A stretch of 64,000 nucleotides of DNA, from assembly GCA_029204225.1 (NCBI GenBank), contig CM055092.1, positions 62,336,692-62,400,691 of the forward strand, in the 5' to 3' direction. Below, piece by piece: positions 54,206-64,000 of the stretch (the stretch's first letter is position 1; every line of letters begins with the position of its first letter). This DNA is from Diphasiastrum complanatum. Its lineage: Eukaryota; Streptophyta; Lycopodiopsida; Lycopodiales; Lycopodiaceae. The notes under the pieces were generated by a model, which saw nothing but the letters and a program-made list of their open reading frames with translations, ran no database searches and was not told the DNA's origin. A program made the translations under genes and the position numbers.

Positions 54206-54849
54206 TGTTAGAATCGAAGAGATTCTCTAATCGGAGTATACTAATCTTTTTAGTACTCACACAAAACATCAACCCCAAGCTGAAGAAGAAGAGAGAGACT
54301 GCAAGAAGCTATGCTTCATAAGCTGGAAACTAAGATAACCATGGAGGTGGGTGCCCATCTACTCTTATAGAGGCTGTCCACAATGAAAAGCAAAAGCTAT
54401 TCTAGTACAATAGCAATTGAAATGCTAGTTATGAAGTCTTAACAATAGAAATCTATGCTAACTTGGTTAAAATAGATTTCTATACTATTCTAGCAAAATT
54501 AGTACTAACTTAGGTACCTATACTAAAAATAGATAGTACCTATACTAAAAATAGAAATAGGCCTTCTAGCACGCAGACAAATCATTGAGAATTGATTTTG
54601 TTGAGAAATCTTTATCTTTTATGCATGAAACTTCTTTAATTAAGATCAAGTCTAGTTTAAGTGATGACACTAAAAATGTTAACCCTTATTCTAAACGGGA
54701 ACTATTATGAAGAATTCTGTTTTTAAAGTTTATTTATGTTTTCATAGTGATATCATTTGCCATTTTCTCCTATCAAATGTCTGTTGATCTTCTTCAATCA
54801 CTAGCCTTGACTCTTCATTGGCCTCTACAATTAACCATTAATTCTAACA
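54206..54849 (-). repeat. 5' LTR of the inner copia element, with an extra 242 bp
   Basis: It matches 49189-49580 at both ends (TGTTAGAATC start, TTAATTCTAACA end), but about 242 bp (54577-54818) have no counterpart in the 3' LTR. A short tandem difference also lies near 54480. The extra segment is AT-rich and unrecognised. Confidence 0.9.
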
Positions 54850-55659
54850 GTGATGCAGCTCGAATCCTTTCTCCTCGTTTCTAGCTCTGTAGGTTAATCC
54901 AATATTCTGGGTACCCTTTAGATACTGTAGGATTCGTTTGGCCATTTGCCAATGTGCTAGACCAGGATTGGAACAGAATTGGCTCAATGCGTAAATAGAG
55001 AAGGCCAGATTCGGTTTGGTACAAATTGTCAAGTACATCAGACTCCCGATTAAGTTCTGGTAGGGTATACCTGCCATCTTCTGTTCTTCCTCTTCTGTTT
55101 TTGGGCAATCCTGTTTCGTGAGCTTGGCTCCGGCTATCATTGGTGTGGCTTTCTCTTTGCAGTCCATCATGTGGTACTGCTTCAGCACTTTTCCGGCGTA
55201 TTCTGACTGACTCAAGTGCATTTCGCCATTTGTTCGATCTCTTCTGATCTCTAGCCCTAGGCATTTTGGTGCTTCTCCAAGATCTGTGATTTCGTAGGTT
55301 TCAAAAATCTGATTCTTTGTGTCTTTGATCAGCATCAAGGAATTTCCTATCATCAGCGAATCATCCACGAAAATGGTCAGTATCACAAAATCCTTTCCCA
55401 CTCTTTTGATGTAGACATTATAGTCTGGTTGAGTAGGGTTGAAGTCTAGAGACTTCAGAAGACCATCAAGCTTTTTGTACCAGGCCCGTGATGCCTATTT
55501 TAGACCGTAGATGCATCTCTGCAATCGACAGACATATTTTCTGTTGTCGGGGTCTTCATAGCCTTCAGGTTGCTTCATGAAGATTTTCTCCTCTAGATCT
55601 CCGTGGAGAAAGGCTGTTTTCACGTCAATCTGGTGAATTTCCAGATTGTATTGTGTGGC
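54850..55659 (-). pseudogene. RT of the outer copia element
   Basis: Read leftwards: FLHGDLEEKIFMKQPEGYED, LQRCIYGLK then a stop (CAG to TAG, near 55498), SRAWYKKLDGLLKS, the catalytic FVDDSLMIGN (near 55360), APKCLGLEIRRDRTNGEMHL, NLIGSLMYLTICTKPNLAFS and LAHWQMAKRILQYLKGTQN. It ends at the inner element's insertion site near 54855. RNase H continues at 49188. Confidence 0.9.
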
Positions 55660-56805
55660 TTATGCAAGGAGTAGCCTTATGCTTGTCATCTTCACCATGG
55701 GCGAATATGTGTCGAAATAGTCGACACCATATCTCTGCGTGTAGCCCTTTGCGACAAGCCTTGCCTTGTAGCGGCCAATAGTGCCATCTGATTTTAGCTT
55801 TTTCTTGTACACCCACTTGCAGTCGACTATTTTTCTGTTTTCTGGCAGTGGCTCTAATGTCCATGCCTCGTTTTGCCTCATCGACTCGATCTCCTCTGAC
55901 ATTGCCTGCTTCCAGAATTCTCCCTCTGGACTTTGGATAGCTTCTTGGTATGTTGATGGCTCTTCTGTGAAGCTGCAGTACTCGAACTGCGTGTCTTCGC
56001 TCCATTGAAGATTGTCAGAATAGCGGTCTGGAGCTCTTCTTTGTCTTGTTGACCTTCGAGGTTCGTTTCGTCGCTGCTCGAACATTTCTTGTTCGTGGGA
56101 TCGATCCTCTGCTTCCTGCTGCTCTGGAATCTGGGGCTCTGCATTCTGATTTGATGTATGTCCTCGATCTCCCTCTTGAATAGGCAGCAGTGTGAAGATC
56201 TCATGGCCTCTTTCGTCTTTTAGTCCAGGGAATGTGGATTCGTCGAACTTCACATCTATGCTCGAAACAACCTTCTTCGTGGTTGGATCGTAGAGTTTGT
56301 ATACATGTGTTCCGTTCGAGTAGCCGACCATGATTGTTCGCTCGGATTTGTCATCGAGCTTGCTTCTCTTTTCCTTTGGAATGTGCTTGTATGCTGCACA
56401 TCCAAACACTCGTACGTATGACAGATTAGGCTTTCTGCCTGTCCACATTTCGTATGGTGTTTTGTTCTCCAGCGCTGTCGTTGTAGATCTGTTCTGCAGG
56501 TGTACAGCTGCAGCTATTGCCTCGGCCTAGAATTGACCTGGCAATTGAGCCTGTGCCATCATGCATCTGGCTCCTTCGACTAGCGTTCTGTTTTTTCTTT
56601 CTGCCACACCGTTGTATTCTGGTGTGTATGCAGGAGTGAACTAGTGTTCGATCCCCTGTTCTTCGCAGATTCTTGAGAATTCTGTGCTTTTGTATTCACC
56701 TCCATTGTCAGATCTAAGGATCTGTATCTTTTTCGAGGTGTGTCGCTCTGCGAATGCCACGAACTTCTTGAAAGAATCAAATACATCGGATTTCTTCTTC
56801 AAGTA
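55660..56805 (-). pseudogene. Integrase C-terminal half and RT start of the outer copia element
   Basis: 56805-56450 contains FKKFVAFAERHTSKKIQILR and DNGGEYKSTEFSRICEEQGI in broken frames (stops near 56640 and 56528). The open part 56448-55660 (262 aa) reads MWTGRKPNLSYVRVFGCAAY, SIDVKFDESTFPGL, a Gln/Glu/Arg-rich linker, EFWKQAMSEEIESMRQNEAW, VDCKWVYKKKLKSDGTIGRY and FDTYSPMVKMTSIRLLLA. Confidence 0.85.
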
Positions 56806-57399
56806 TTAGATCGTGGTCATTCGGCTGTAATCATCTATGAACGTTAGAAAATATCTCGAACCTGAGAGCGAATCTGTTTTCATCGGTCCACACACATCAG
56901 AGTGGACGAGCTCAAGAGCTTCTTTGGCTCTTCTTCCCTCGTGTTTGAATGGATTCCGATGTTGCTTGCCTTTCTGACAAGCTTTGCAGAACTCAGCCTT
57001 TGGCCTTGAAATCTTGAGACTTGTGACAATGTCCTTTCTGCTCATGTCATACAGGTTCCGCATGTTCAGATGATACATTCTTCTATGCCAGAGCTGATCT
57101 TCGTTTTCTGAAGAATTTAATATGCTTTCAGAGTTGCTGATTATTTTGGCCTGGTAGAGATTTCCTTCTCTGCATCCGACCGTCAACAACTTGTTTGTCG
57201 TCTTCTCGATCATACGGCAAGTGTTGTCGTCGAACAAAACTCGAATGCCTAGATCTGCCATCTTGGAGACAGATAGCAGATCCTTTCTGAGTGAGGGCAC
57301 ATAGAGTGCTCCTGGCAGCTCTGCCTGGCCTGATAGTGTTCGTAGCTGTAGAGAGCCAATGCCTTTGACATCGTGTCTGCTTCCATCGCCTAGAATCAC
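56806..57399 (-). pseudogene. Protease end and integrase N-terminal half of the outer copia element
   Basis: The frame reads ILGDGSRHDVKGIGSLQLRT, ALYVPSLRKDLLSVSKM, then the zinc region (LWHRRMYHLNMRNLYDMSRK, CKACQKGKQHRNPF) and HSDVCGPMKTDSLSGSRYFL, FIDDYSRMTTI. A one-base shift near 57405 separates it from gag-protease. Confidence 0.85.
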
Positions 57400-58409
57400 T
57401 GCTCTGTCGTTTTCGAGTCCACGAAAGTTGTCAAGATCTTCTTGTTGCAGGTTATGTGAGATGTTGCTCCCGAATCGATGACTACATCGTAGTCGTGTTC
57501 AGAGTAGCTTGTCGAAGCTTCGTCGAGTATCGTGAAAGCTTCGTCACCTCTTTCAGCATCCTTTGATGACTCTGCAACATTTGCCTTTTCAGCTTTGTTT
57601 TTCCTTTTTGGGTTGAATCTGCAGTCGTATGCAGAATGCCCTTTCTTCTTGCAATGCATGCAAGGTATTGCTGGATTGAAGCAGCATTTGTCGGCCGTAT
57701 GGCCTGGTTTGTGGCAGTGATCGCAGGAAGAAGATTGCTGATTCGAGGACTTCGTCTTCTCAAATCTTGGCTTGTTTTTGTTCTTCTTTCTTCCTTTCGT
57801 GAAGAGAGCCTTCTCTTGATCATTGCTTCCCTCTCCTTCGTCTCTCATCAGTCTCTCATCAGCGACAAGACTGATTGCTTTGTCGAATGTCATATCTGGT
57901 AGACTCAGTATGAGCATTCTCAGCGGCTGATAGGACGTCGGTAGAGATTTTATGAAGTACATCAGCTGCTGTGGTGCTGGGACCTGGTGCTCCTGTCTTG
58001 ATGCAGCGAGTTGAGCGAAGATCATTCTGATCTTCTCAACGTGCTGATCTAACTGGTTGCCATCCCACCGTATGGATTGCAGCTGATTGTGAAGGTGCAT
58101 GACTGAAGCTGCAGTCCTCACTTCATACTTCTGCTTTAATCTTTCCCATGCTGCATGGCTGTTTTCGCAGTCTTCAATCTGCATGAGTAGATCTTCATTT
58201 ATGGACGAAACGATGATCGCCATTGCGCGCTCATCCTTTCTGATCCATTCAGCTCTCCTCAGGTCTCCCTCTGGAGGCTGCACCTCTGAGAGCTCGGTCA
58301 CCGACCAGATGCCTTCGCCCTTCAGGAATGTTTTGATTTTGAATTTCCAGATTCTGTAATTTGTACCATCAAGACTGATTGCTACTCTGGTCTGGATTGT
58401 CGTAGCCAT
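57396..58409 (-). pseudogene. gag and protease start of the outer copia element (337 aa)
   Basis: ATG at 58409 opens MATTIQTRVAISLDGTNYRI, and WKFKIKTFLKGEGIWSV follows. The capsid part holds CENSHAAWERLKQKYEVRTA and HNQLQSIRWDGNQLDQHVEK. Two knuckles, CDHCHKPGHTADKC and CMHCKKKGHSAYDC, lie near residues 233 and 255. The intact protease motif VIDSGATSHITCNKK is near residue 312. The frame ends TTEQ through the one-base shift noted for the next gene. It is the best-kept gag of its lineage in the window and is related to the gag of copia element 2. Confidence 0.9.
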
Positions 58410-58460
58410 ATTGTGTTGTTTGGAAGAATCACTGCTGGGATATCAGTAGTGATAACCTGT

Positions 58461-58474
58461 AAGCTCTGATACCA
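58461..58474 (-). other. Primer-binding site of the outer copia element
   Basis: Minus strand TGGTATCAGAGCTT adjoining the 5' LTR. Initiator Met tRNA type. Confidence 0.95.
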
Positions 58475-59243
58475 TGTCGCGGAAGCTGTTACGTTTCGTG
58501 TTCATCCTCTCTCTTCTGATTCGCAGACAATTTTCTGTCTTTGAATTTTCTTTTCGTGCGGAAGCTCTTACGGGATCCCAGACACTCGCATCACAGAACA
58601 TATTTTATTCTAGCAATCAAGAGACACAGCACAAGGCCAAGAGATACACAAAATAGAGCAACTATATTGTCAGTTTGGTTTTAGAGCAAGATCGTCAGTG
58701 TCTCGCTCGTTAGCGGAATGACTCTCTACTCTTTCGCTGTGTTCTGCTCGTTGGCAGACTTTTATGCACAGCTATGGTATTTTTGCTTTCTTACTCTATT
58801 CGCTACGTCTCTCTCTGTTTCTTACAGATCTCTGTATTCACTATCTCTCTCCTTACAGTTATGCTCCAGAGAGGATTGTTTATACCTCCACCATGTGGAG
58901 TTTACAAGATAGCTAAACGTAGAATCACAAGACTAGTTAACGCTAATCAACTAGTTAGTTAGTCTCCGTCGTTGCTATTCGTTTCAGCTGGGCATGAAGC
59001 CCGTTGAGCTGCCAGCTGGCAGCGCGAAGGATTTCTCTTCGTTTGTTTCATTATTTTCGTAGTCTTCATTCTGCGCCCCTTTTGCTGTTTGCGGTCCTGG
59101 AGGTGTGTTTACGATTCGCGATTGATTCGCGAATCGTTCGTGCTTCGATTCAAAGACACGTTGACTGTCGCGAATTGTTCTCGTTCGACCTTCGTGTCTT
59201 GTTCGTGCTGCGATAAAGTTGCAGGAGTTCACCATTTCTGACA
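58475..59243 (-). repeat. 5' LTR of the outer copia element
   Basis: 769 bp, colinear with 47943-48705. It has about 3-4 % substitutions by eye and a few small indels. A perfect hairpin lies at 59112-59136 (CGATTCGCGA, loop of 5, TCGCGAATCG). Confidence 0.95.
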
Positions 59244-61129
59244 GTCACTACACAGTGGTCGGGATTTGAGTCTACACGTTTCTGGCTGCAGCAGCCAACT
59301 CTACCCATACAATCGACAATTCCTAAGATTTTTCACAATTCTATACGATTTTTGACCAATGTAGTATCATGGTATCAAAGAGGAAAATAGTATTTTCCAT
59401 GGGAATTCGAATGTTAGTGAAAATTTTATGCCATTTTTGCCTTTTGTAATAAGTTTTGTCAACTTATTTGCCTAATGTTGTGTCATAGTCCCAAGTATCG
59501 AATGAGTTTGTCCCAAATGTTGTACAAAACTTGTTAACGTCTTGTACAAAATGTGTTTTTTTTTTTAAATTTCTGTTCCCGATGTACCCAATCAACAAAA
59601 TAATCAACCAATCAAAACATTTAGTATGTATAGAACATAAGTGTTCAGTACATACATACCATAATTGCATTATGCATCCAAAAGGCGTTTTGGGATTTTG
59701 TCCCGGAACATTGGTAAAAATAAAGGGTGTCAAGTCAAATGTTTTTTCATGGGGAATTCAATAGTGATATTTTCGATTTTTTTTATGTTAGGACCCTGTT
59801 TTGGCAAGATACTATGCGCTATACAAGCCCTATTTTTGCCAGATACTATGCACATTGTACATTTGCCAGTGAAATTGTTAAAAAGTCAATGATATCACCA
59901 AAAAACTGATTTTATGTCCAAATTTTCCCATCCTTTTGAGCTCTCACATAGTGATGAGGCAAGCCAAAGATAGAACAATCAAATCAAAGAAGGGATGCTA
60001 CTTAAACATAAAATGCAACCACATATATTAGAGGTTATTAAAATTGATCTAAGCATCTTTGCAAGTTTAATGGATAGTTGCCAAAGAACTTTATAGAAAC
60101 TACTCCAGCTTTACAATGAAAATTGCAGAAGGTAGCACTGAATGTCCCATGTTACTTGTTCACGAAGCTGAAGCAAGAAGCTGCTAGCAGAAGTGGTCCT
60201 TCATGGTCATGACCATGACCTAGTTGAAGAAAAGGGTGCTGGACCAAATATTTGCTAAAAGAGGAACACTAACCCTAATTTGGCAAAACGATTTAATAAC
60301 CCTACATTATCTCCTTTTAGGCAACCGAGAAAGAGTTCGTAGGCCTTAATTATTCTTAGTTCTGACCTTGATTCTTTTTGTTATTGATGAAAGCATTCAC
60401 CAGCCCAACATCATCCTAGAAAGGGTGCAAAAACCTATAGTCTCCATTTCATGATTTATGCAGGAAATGGTTGGACCACTAGCCCTAATTTTGTTTTCTT
60501 ATTCAATAAAGTAATTCTGGAATATTAAGGAGCTACTCTATCATTTGCTATAACTTGTTGATGTGCACCTAGCTCCTTATTTATACCCTTTATGTGCTCC
60601 ATTTTTTGATGTAGTGAAAAAGGCATGAAATCAAGGTTAAAACCATATGTGATCTTGTTTGGTCATCAAAAAGGTCAATCCAAAGCCTTAGATACCTGAG
60701 TTTCTATGAGATTAAAAAGGTCAATCCAAAGCTTAGATACCTAAGTTTCTATGAGATTAAACCCTTGTAAAATATTACTTACACCGAAAGGCACTTCAGC
60801 GTCCATCTTTCTAGATACATTATATAGGTGGAAAGTCTTGGTGATCTGGATTTCTGACCCTTTGATATGTTAGATTATTCTCCTACTAATCGACTAATCG
60901 ACATTTTAATCTTCGTCCAATTCTTATCTAGACCTGCAGCTTTCTTCGTGTTTTTACACAGTCGGCAAAACTACTTGGAAATGGTTCACAGGTGGCTCCG
61001 ACGTTTATTGACATCATCGACAAACTTCGAAGACTTCGGCCACTTCAAGTGATTGTTCTTTCAGTACTACTTCATTCTTGCCAAATGATTTATTTCGTTT
61101 GAAAGGCACTGTGACTTCGGCCACTTCGG
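59244..61129. other. Spacer right of the copia nest
   Basis: AT-rich. A degenerate primer-site-like ATGGTATCAAAGAGG lies near 59368, so a very old copia 5' end is possible. A tandem duplication is at 60669-60761. No gene is recognised. Confidence 0.45.
60669..60761. repeat. Two-copy tandem duplication, 47-bp unit
   Basis: AAAAAGGTCAATCCAAAGCC...TCTATGAGATTA at 60669-60715 is repeated at 60716-60761 with one base lost and one changed. Confidence 0.85.
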
Positions 61130-62020
61130 CCATGTCGGGATTGAACCTATGCAAACTCCATCATTGCTAGATGCAAAGTATTTCATTACCTTTATTGACA
61201 AATTTTTCAGAAGAACAGCTGTTTACTTCATTAAGCAAAAATCAAAGCCCTTCATCAAGTTTAGACAATTCAAAGAGCATGCAGAAAATCAACTGACAAA
61301 CGAATCAAAGCACTGAGGATCGACAACGGGGGAGAATACATCTCCACCAAATTCAAGGAGTACTGCTTTAACAGCGGCATTGAGCAACAATACATTACCT
61401 CCTATTCGCCTCAGTCAAATGGTCTTGTTGAGAGAAAGAATAGAACCTTAGTCGAATCGGCAAAGTGCATGTTATCACATGTGACACTTCCGAAGTCCTT
61501 CTGGGCTGAAGCTATTTCAACAGCAACCTCTATTCAGAAGAGATGTCCTACTAAAGGTCTCTCAGACAAAACACCATTCGAAGTTCGGACAGGTACCAAA
61601 CCTTCTTTATCGAATTTAAGAGTTTTTGGATGTACTGCTTATGCGCAGATTCCTCATGATCTCAGGAAGAAGCTCGACTTCCAAAGTATCAAATGTATTT
61701 TCATCAGCTACACTACTTCAGATCAAGCTTACAAGTTGTTCGATCCTATCGAGTTGAAGATATTCACTAGCTGGGATGTCATGTTCATCAAAGATCAGTT
61801 TATCGACCTCAAGGGAAAAGGCAAAGCCCATGTAGCCGACTTGTTTGACTCGTCCGACATATTGAACTTCCAAGCTCCTTAGTCGATTATTTCCATTGAA
61901 GGTCCAAGCTCGTCTACTCTCGACAAACAACATATTAACGGCAAATCCGAAGATGATGATGTTGCAATTCAGCAACTATAGTATGATGAAATGATCGACT
62001 TCCTCTATTCCCCAGAAGAT
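61130..62020 (+). pseudogene. Integrase of a truncated copia element
   Basis: From about 61140: PMQTPSLLDAKYFITFID, RRTAVYFIKQKSKPF, then LRIDNGGEYISTKFKEYCFN and YSPQSNGLVERKNRTLVESA, with frameshifts near 61290-61460. The open part 61469-61882 holds MLSHVTLPKSFWAEAIS, VFGCTAYAQIPHDLRKKLDF and a decayed IFISYTTSDQAYKLFD. The N-terminal zinc region, gag and LTR are missing. It belongs to a different lineage from the other copia elements here. Confidence 0.8.
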
Positions 62021-63360
62021 CATCAAGAACTAGCAGACCACCTATCAGGTATATCGACGAGTCTACAACCTACCTTGTTCAGAAGCCGACGACTGTCGAA
62101 GAGGCACTCAGTCATCCCGATTCCGATCTCTGGAAAGAAGCTATGGATAAAGAGTATTCATCTCTTATCAAGAACCAGACATGGACGATTGTCGAATCAC
62201 CTGCTAGCAGAAACGTAGTTGATTGCAAGTGGATTTTCAAAATCAAGTACAAAGCAGACGGAAGCATCGACAGAAGAAAAGCTTGACTTGTCGCCAGAGG
62301 ATTTTCTCAGGTATACAACATCAATTACATTGAGACCTTCAGTCCAATAGTCAAGCATTCTTCTTTTCAACTTTTATTATTGTTTGGTTTTATTAATATG
62401 TAGTCTTTCTTTTTACATTCCAATTGTTTGAATCGATAAAGTGTTAATATGGAGTTGTAGAAGTTAATTCCAATACTGCTGCAGCAGATTTGGAAATACA
62501 TCAAATGGATGTACAGACAACATATCTTAATGGCGTTATCGAAGAAGACATTTACATGGTGCAACCCAAAGGTTATATTATCGAAGATAAACACAATCAT
62601 GTGTGTAAACTCCATAAAGCACTTTATGGTTTTGAAGCAATCTGCTCGAGCATGGTTTCAAAGGATCAATACTTTCCTTATTGATCACGATTATACACCA
62701 AGCTCTTCAGATTCGAATGTTTATTTCAAGACAGTGCAACAGTCTTTTTATCATTATCACTTTATATGTGGACGACACATTGCTCTTCAACAACAGTGTC
62801 GATCTGATAAAAGAAGGCAAGACAATGCTATCTTCCGAATTCAACATGACCGATCTGGGCGAAGCTCATTTTTGCCTTGGTATTCAAATCCACAGCCACA
62901 GCCACAGAAACAGAAATTGAAAGTTGATCTACATTACTCAGCAGAGGTACATCTACAATATGTTAGTCAGATATAATCTGGTTAATTGCAAGTTAGCTCT
63001 GTCACCAATGGAATCAGGTCTCAAATTGTCGAAGGACCAATGTCCCCGAACAATTGAAGAGAATGAGCAGATATCCTTATCATTCGATAATAGGATCTCT
63101 TATGTACACAATGATCTGTACCAGGCCAGACATAGCTTTTGCAGTCAGCTCCCTAAGTAATTTTATGACTAACCCTGGTATAACACATTGGAAAGCTCTT
63201 ATCAGAGTCATGAGATATCTTTGAGCTACTATGGACTTTTGCATTTGTTATGGAGCAGTCGACAACGACAAACTCAATTTACTAAGTGATTACACAGATG
63301 CAAGTTGGGCGGGAGATGTAGACACTCGTAAATCCACTTCTGGATTTACATTCTTCCTCA
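62021..63360 (+). pseudogene. RT and RNase H start of a truncated copia element
   Basis: SDLWKEAMDKEYSSLIKNQT, VVDCKWIFKIKYKADGSIDR (near 62220), a stop, YNINYIETFSPIVKHSS, then about 105 bp that do not fit the RT, then EIHQMDVQTTYLNGVIEEDI (62494). The catalytic LYVDDTLLFNNSVDLIKEGK lies near 62765, followed by EAHFCLGIQIHSHSH, and, after frame breaks, YTDASWAGDVDTRKSTSGFT (near 63290), where RNase H is cut off. No 3' LTR follows. Confidence 0.8.
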
Positions 63361-64000
63361 AAATGACTTCAGCTAGTACATTTCTTACTCATTTTGACCT
63401 TGATAGACAGTAGATAGCCAGTAAAATAGTTTAGGGTTTTTCGGTAAGGCTTAGTAGGGTTTGGCATGGTTCAACGTGCATTTCACTGCGTTTCGGTAAG
63501 GTTCAGTGCCAAATGTCCGTTCAACAGCATTTGTGGCATTTTAGTCACCCAGGTTTATGCAATTAATCAAGATTTCACCTAATTGCTTGTGGTGGACCAG
63601 AACTCACTGGAAAATTATCTATTTGCAATCCTCTAATTTTTCTCTCTCTACTAATACCCATATTGGGTTGTTTTAAAAAAAAAAAAACGATTCACAGTGA
63701 ATTGTTGTTTTTCTCGACAGCGATTCACAAATCGTGATTCAAGATTCGTTAGTGCATCTATGATACATACATGTATGTATTTATGTAATATACATTAGAA
63801 AAAACATTTCGGGAACGCATATGCATCTATGGTACTACACTAACATGGAATCATTAAAACATGAGAAACAAAGTATCATTGGTTTGACTCATTGTAGCAA
63901 TCCATCACAAATCATGATAAAACGCTTGACTTTTTCTTGTGGAAATATACATAAATAAAACCAATAAACATGATGCGATTTGTATGAAGCAGCCCACCAT
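63361..64000. other. AT-rich spacer to the window end
   Basis: No gene is seen. Short imperfect inverted repeats around GATTCACAGTGAATTG and CGATTCACAAATCGTGATTC lie near 63690-63740. Confidence 0.45.

Larger units (their letters stand above)
49189..54849 (-). mobile_element. Inner full-length copia element, TSD GTGAT
   Basis: LTRs are 49189-49580 and 54206-54849, with an exact GTGAT duplication at 49184-49188 and 54850-54854. Polypurine tract and primer site are both present, and all five domains occur in the usual copia order on the minus strand. It belongs to the same general lineage as copia element 3 (shared YVDDLIITGSN.SLI box and similar gag). It is inactivated by single-base changes rather than deletions. 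Confidence 0.95.
47943..59243 (-). mobile_element. Outer copia element of the nest, TSD GTCAC
   Basis: LTRs 47943-48705 and 58475-59243 are flanked by an exact GTCAC duplication (47938-47942 and 59244-59248). Genes run on the minus strand from right to left: gag, protease, integrase, RT, RNase H. A second copia element (49189-54849) sits at the RT-RNase H border. Without it the element is about 5.6 kb, a normal copia length. The LTRs differ by a few percent by eye, so the insertion is not very recent. Confidence 0.95.

Noticed and set aside
62363-62468. Insert in the copia RT interpreted as an intron
   Set aside because: No GT donor or suitable AG acceptor at the edges, and copia elements normally lack an intron here.
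1-64000. CRISPR array, tRNA or rRNA genes
   Set aside because: No regularly spaced identical repeats and no convincing tRNA folds or rRNA segments were seen by reading. The tRNA-like matches are only the retrotransposon primer sites.

Overview
This window looks like nuclear DNA of a land plant with a large, repeat-rich genome. The evidence is plant-type Ty1/copia and Ty3/gypsy LTR retrotransposons in several age classes, 5-bp target-site duplications, primer-binding sites for initiator-Met and Asp tRNAs, a plant-style organellar mTERF gene and a nuclear gene for mitochondrial ribosomal protein bL33. No bacterial operon, rRNA, tRNA or CRISPR array was seen. The species cannot be named from the sequence.

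Only two intact host genes can be supported. The first is a 57-codon bL33 gene at 4117-4290 (minus). The second is a long, intronless mTERF-family gene at 40703-42736 (plus). A GC-richer patch at 46.9-47.6 kb may be a promoter or first exon of a third gene, but this is weak.

Layout: 1-4.1 kb is AT-rich spacer with small duplications. bL33 follows. At 5.0-6.0 kb two chromovirus integrase fragments form an inverted repeat. From 6.1 to 20.3 kb lies a decayed Ty3/gypsy element (element A): LTR, Asp-tRNA primer site, long leader, gag, protease, RT/RNase H, integrase, a non-coding tract and an extra sense-strand ORF. Element A is split by a 4.5-kb copia element (14550-19049, TSD CCTAC), and its extra ORF is cut by the LTR of another copia-like element (20348-about 23400). 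From about 23.4 to 34.8 kb lies a relative of A (element B). Its gag-protease part is inverted against its pol part, and its extra coiled-coil ORF is split by a third copia element (28047-33925). From 34.8 to 39.0 kb there are gypsy integrase and chromodomain scraps on both strands. The mTERF gene follows, then about 5 kb of spacer with a 221-bp tandem duplication and a gag relic. At 47943-59243 an 11.3-kb nest occurs: a copia element (TSD GTCAC) carrying another full-length copia element (49189-54849, TSD GTGAT) inside its RT-RNase H region. The window ends with a copia fragment truncated at both ends (about 61.1-63.4 kb).

The transposon genes are all broken by stops, frameshifts or deletions, often CAG to TAG or CGA to TGA, as expected for methylated DNA that has decayed. 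The most interesting structures are the extra ORF downstream of pol in the element A/B family, and a recurring AACCTTCGC motif in the non-coding tracts of the same family. Both would need comparison with other copies in the genome.
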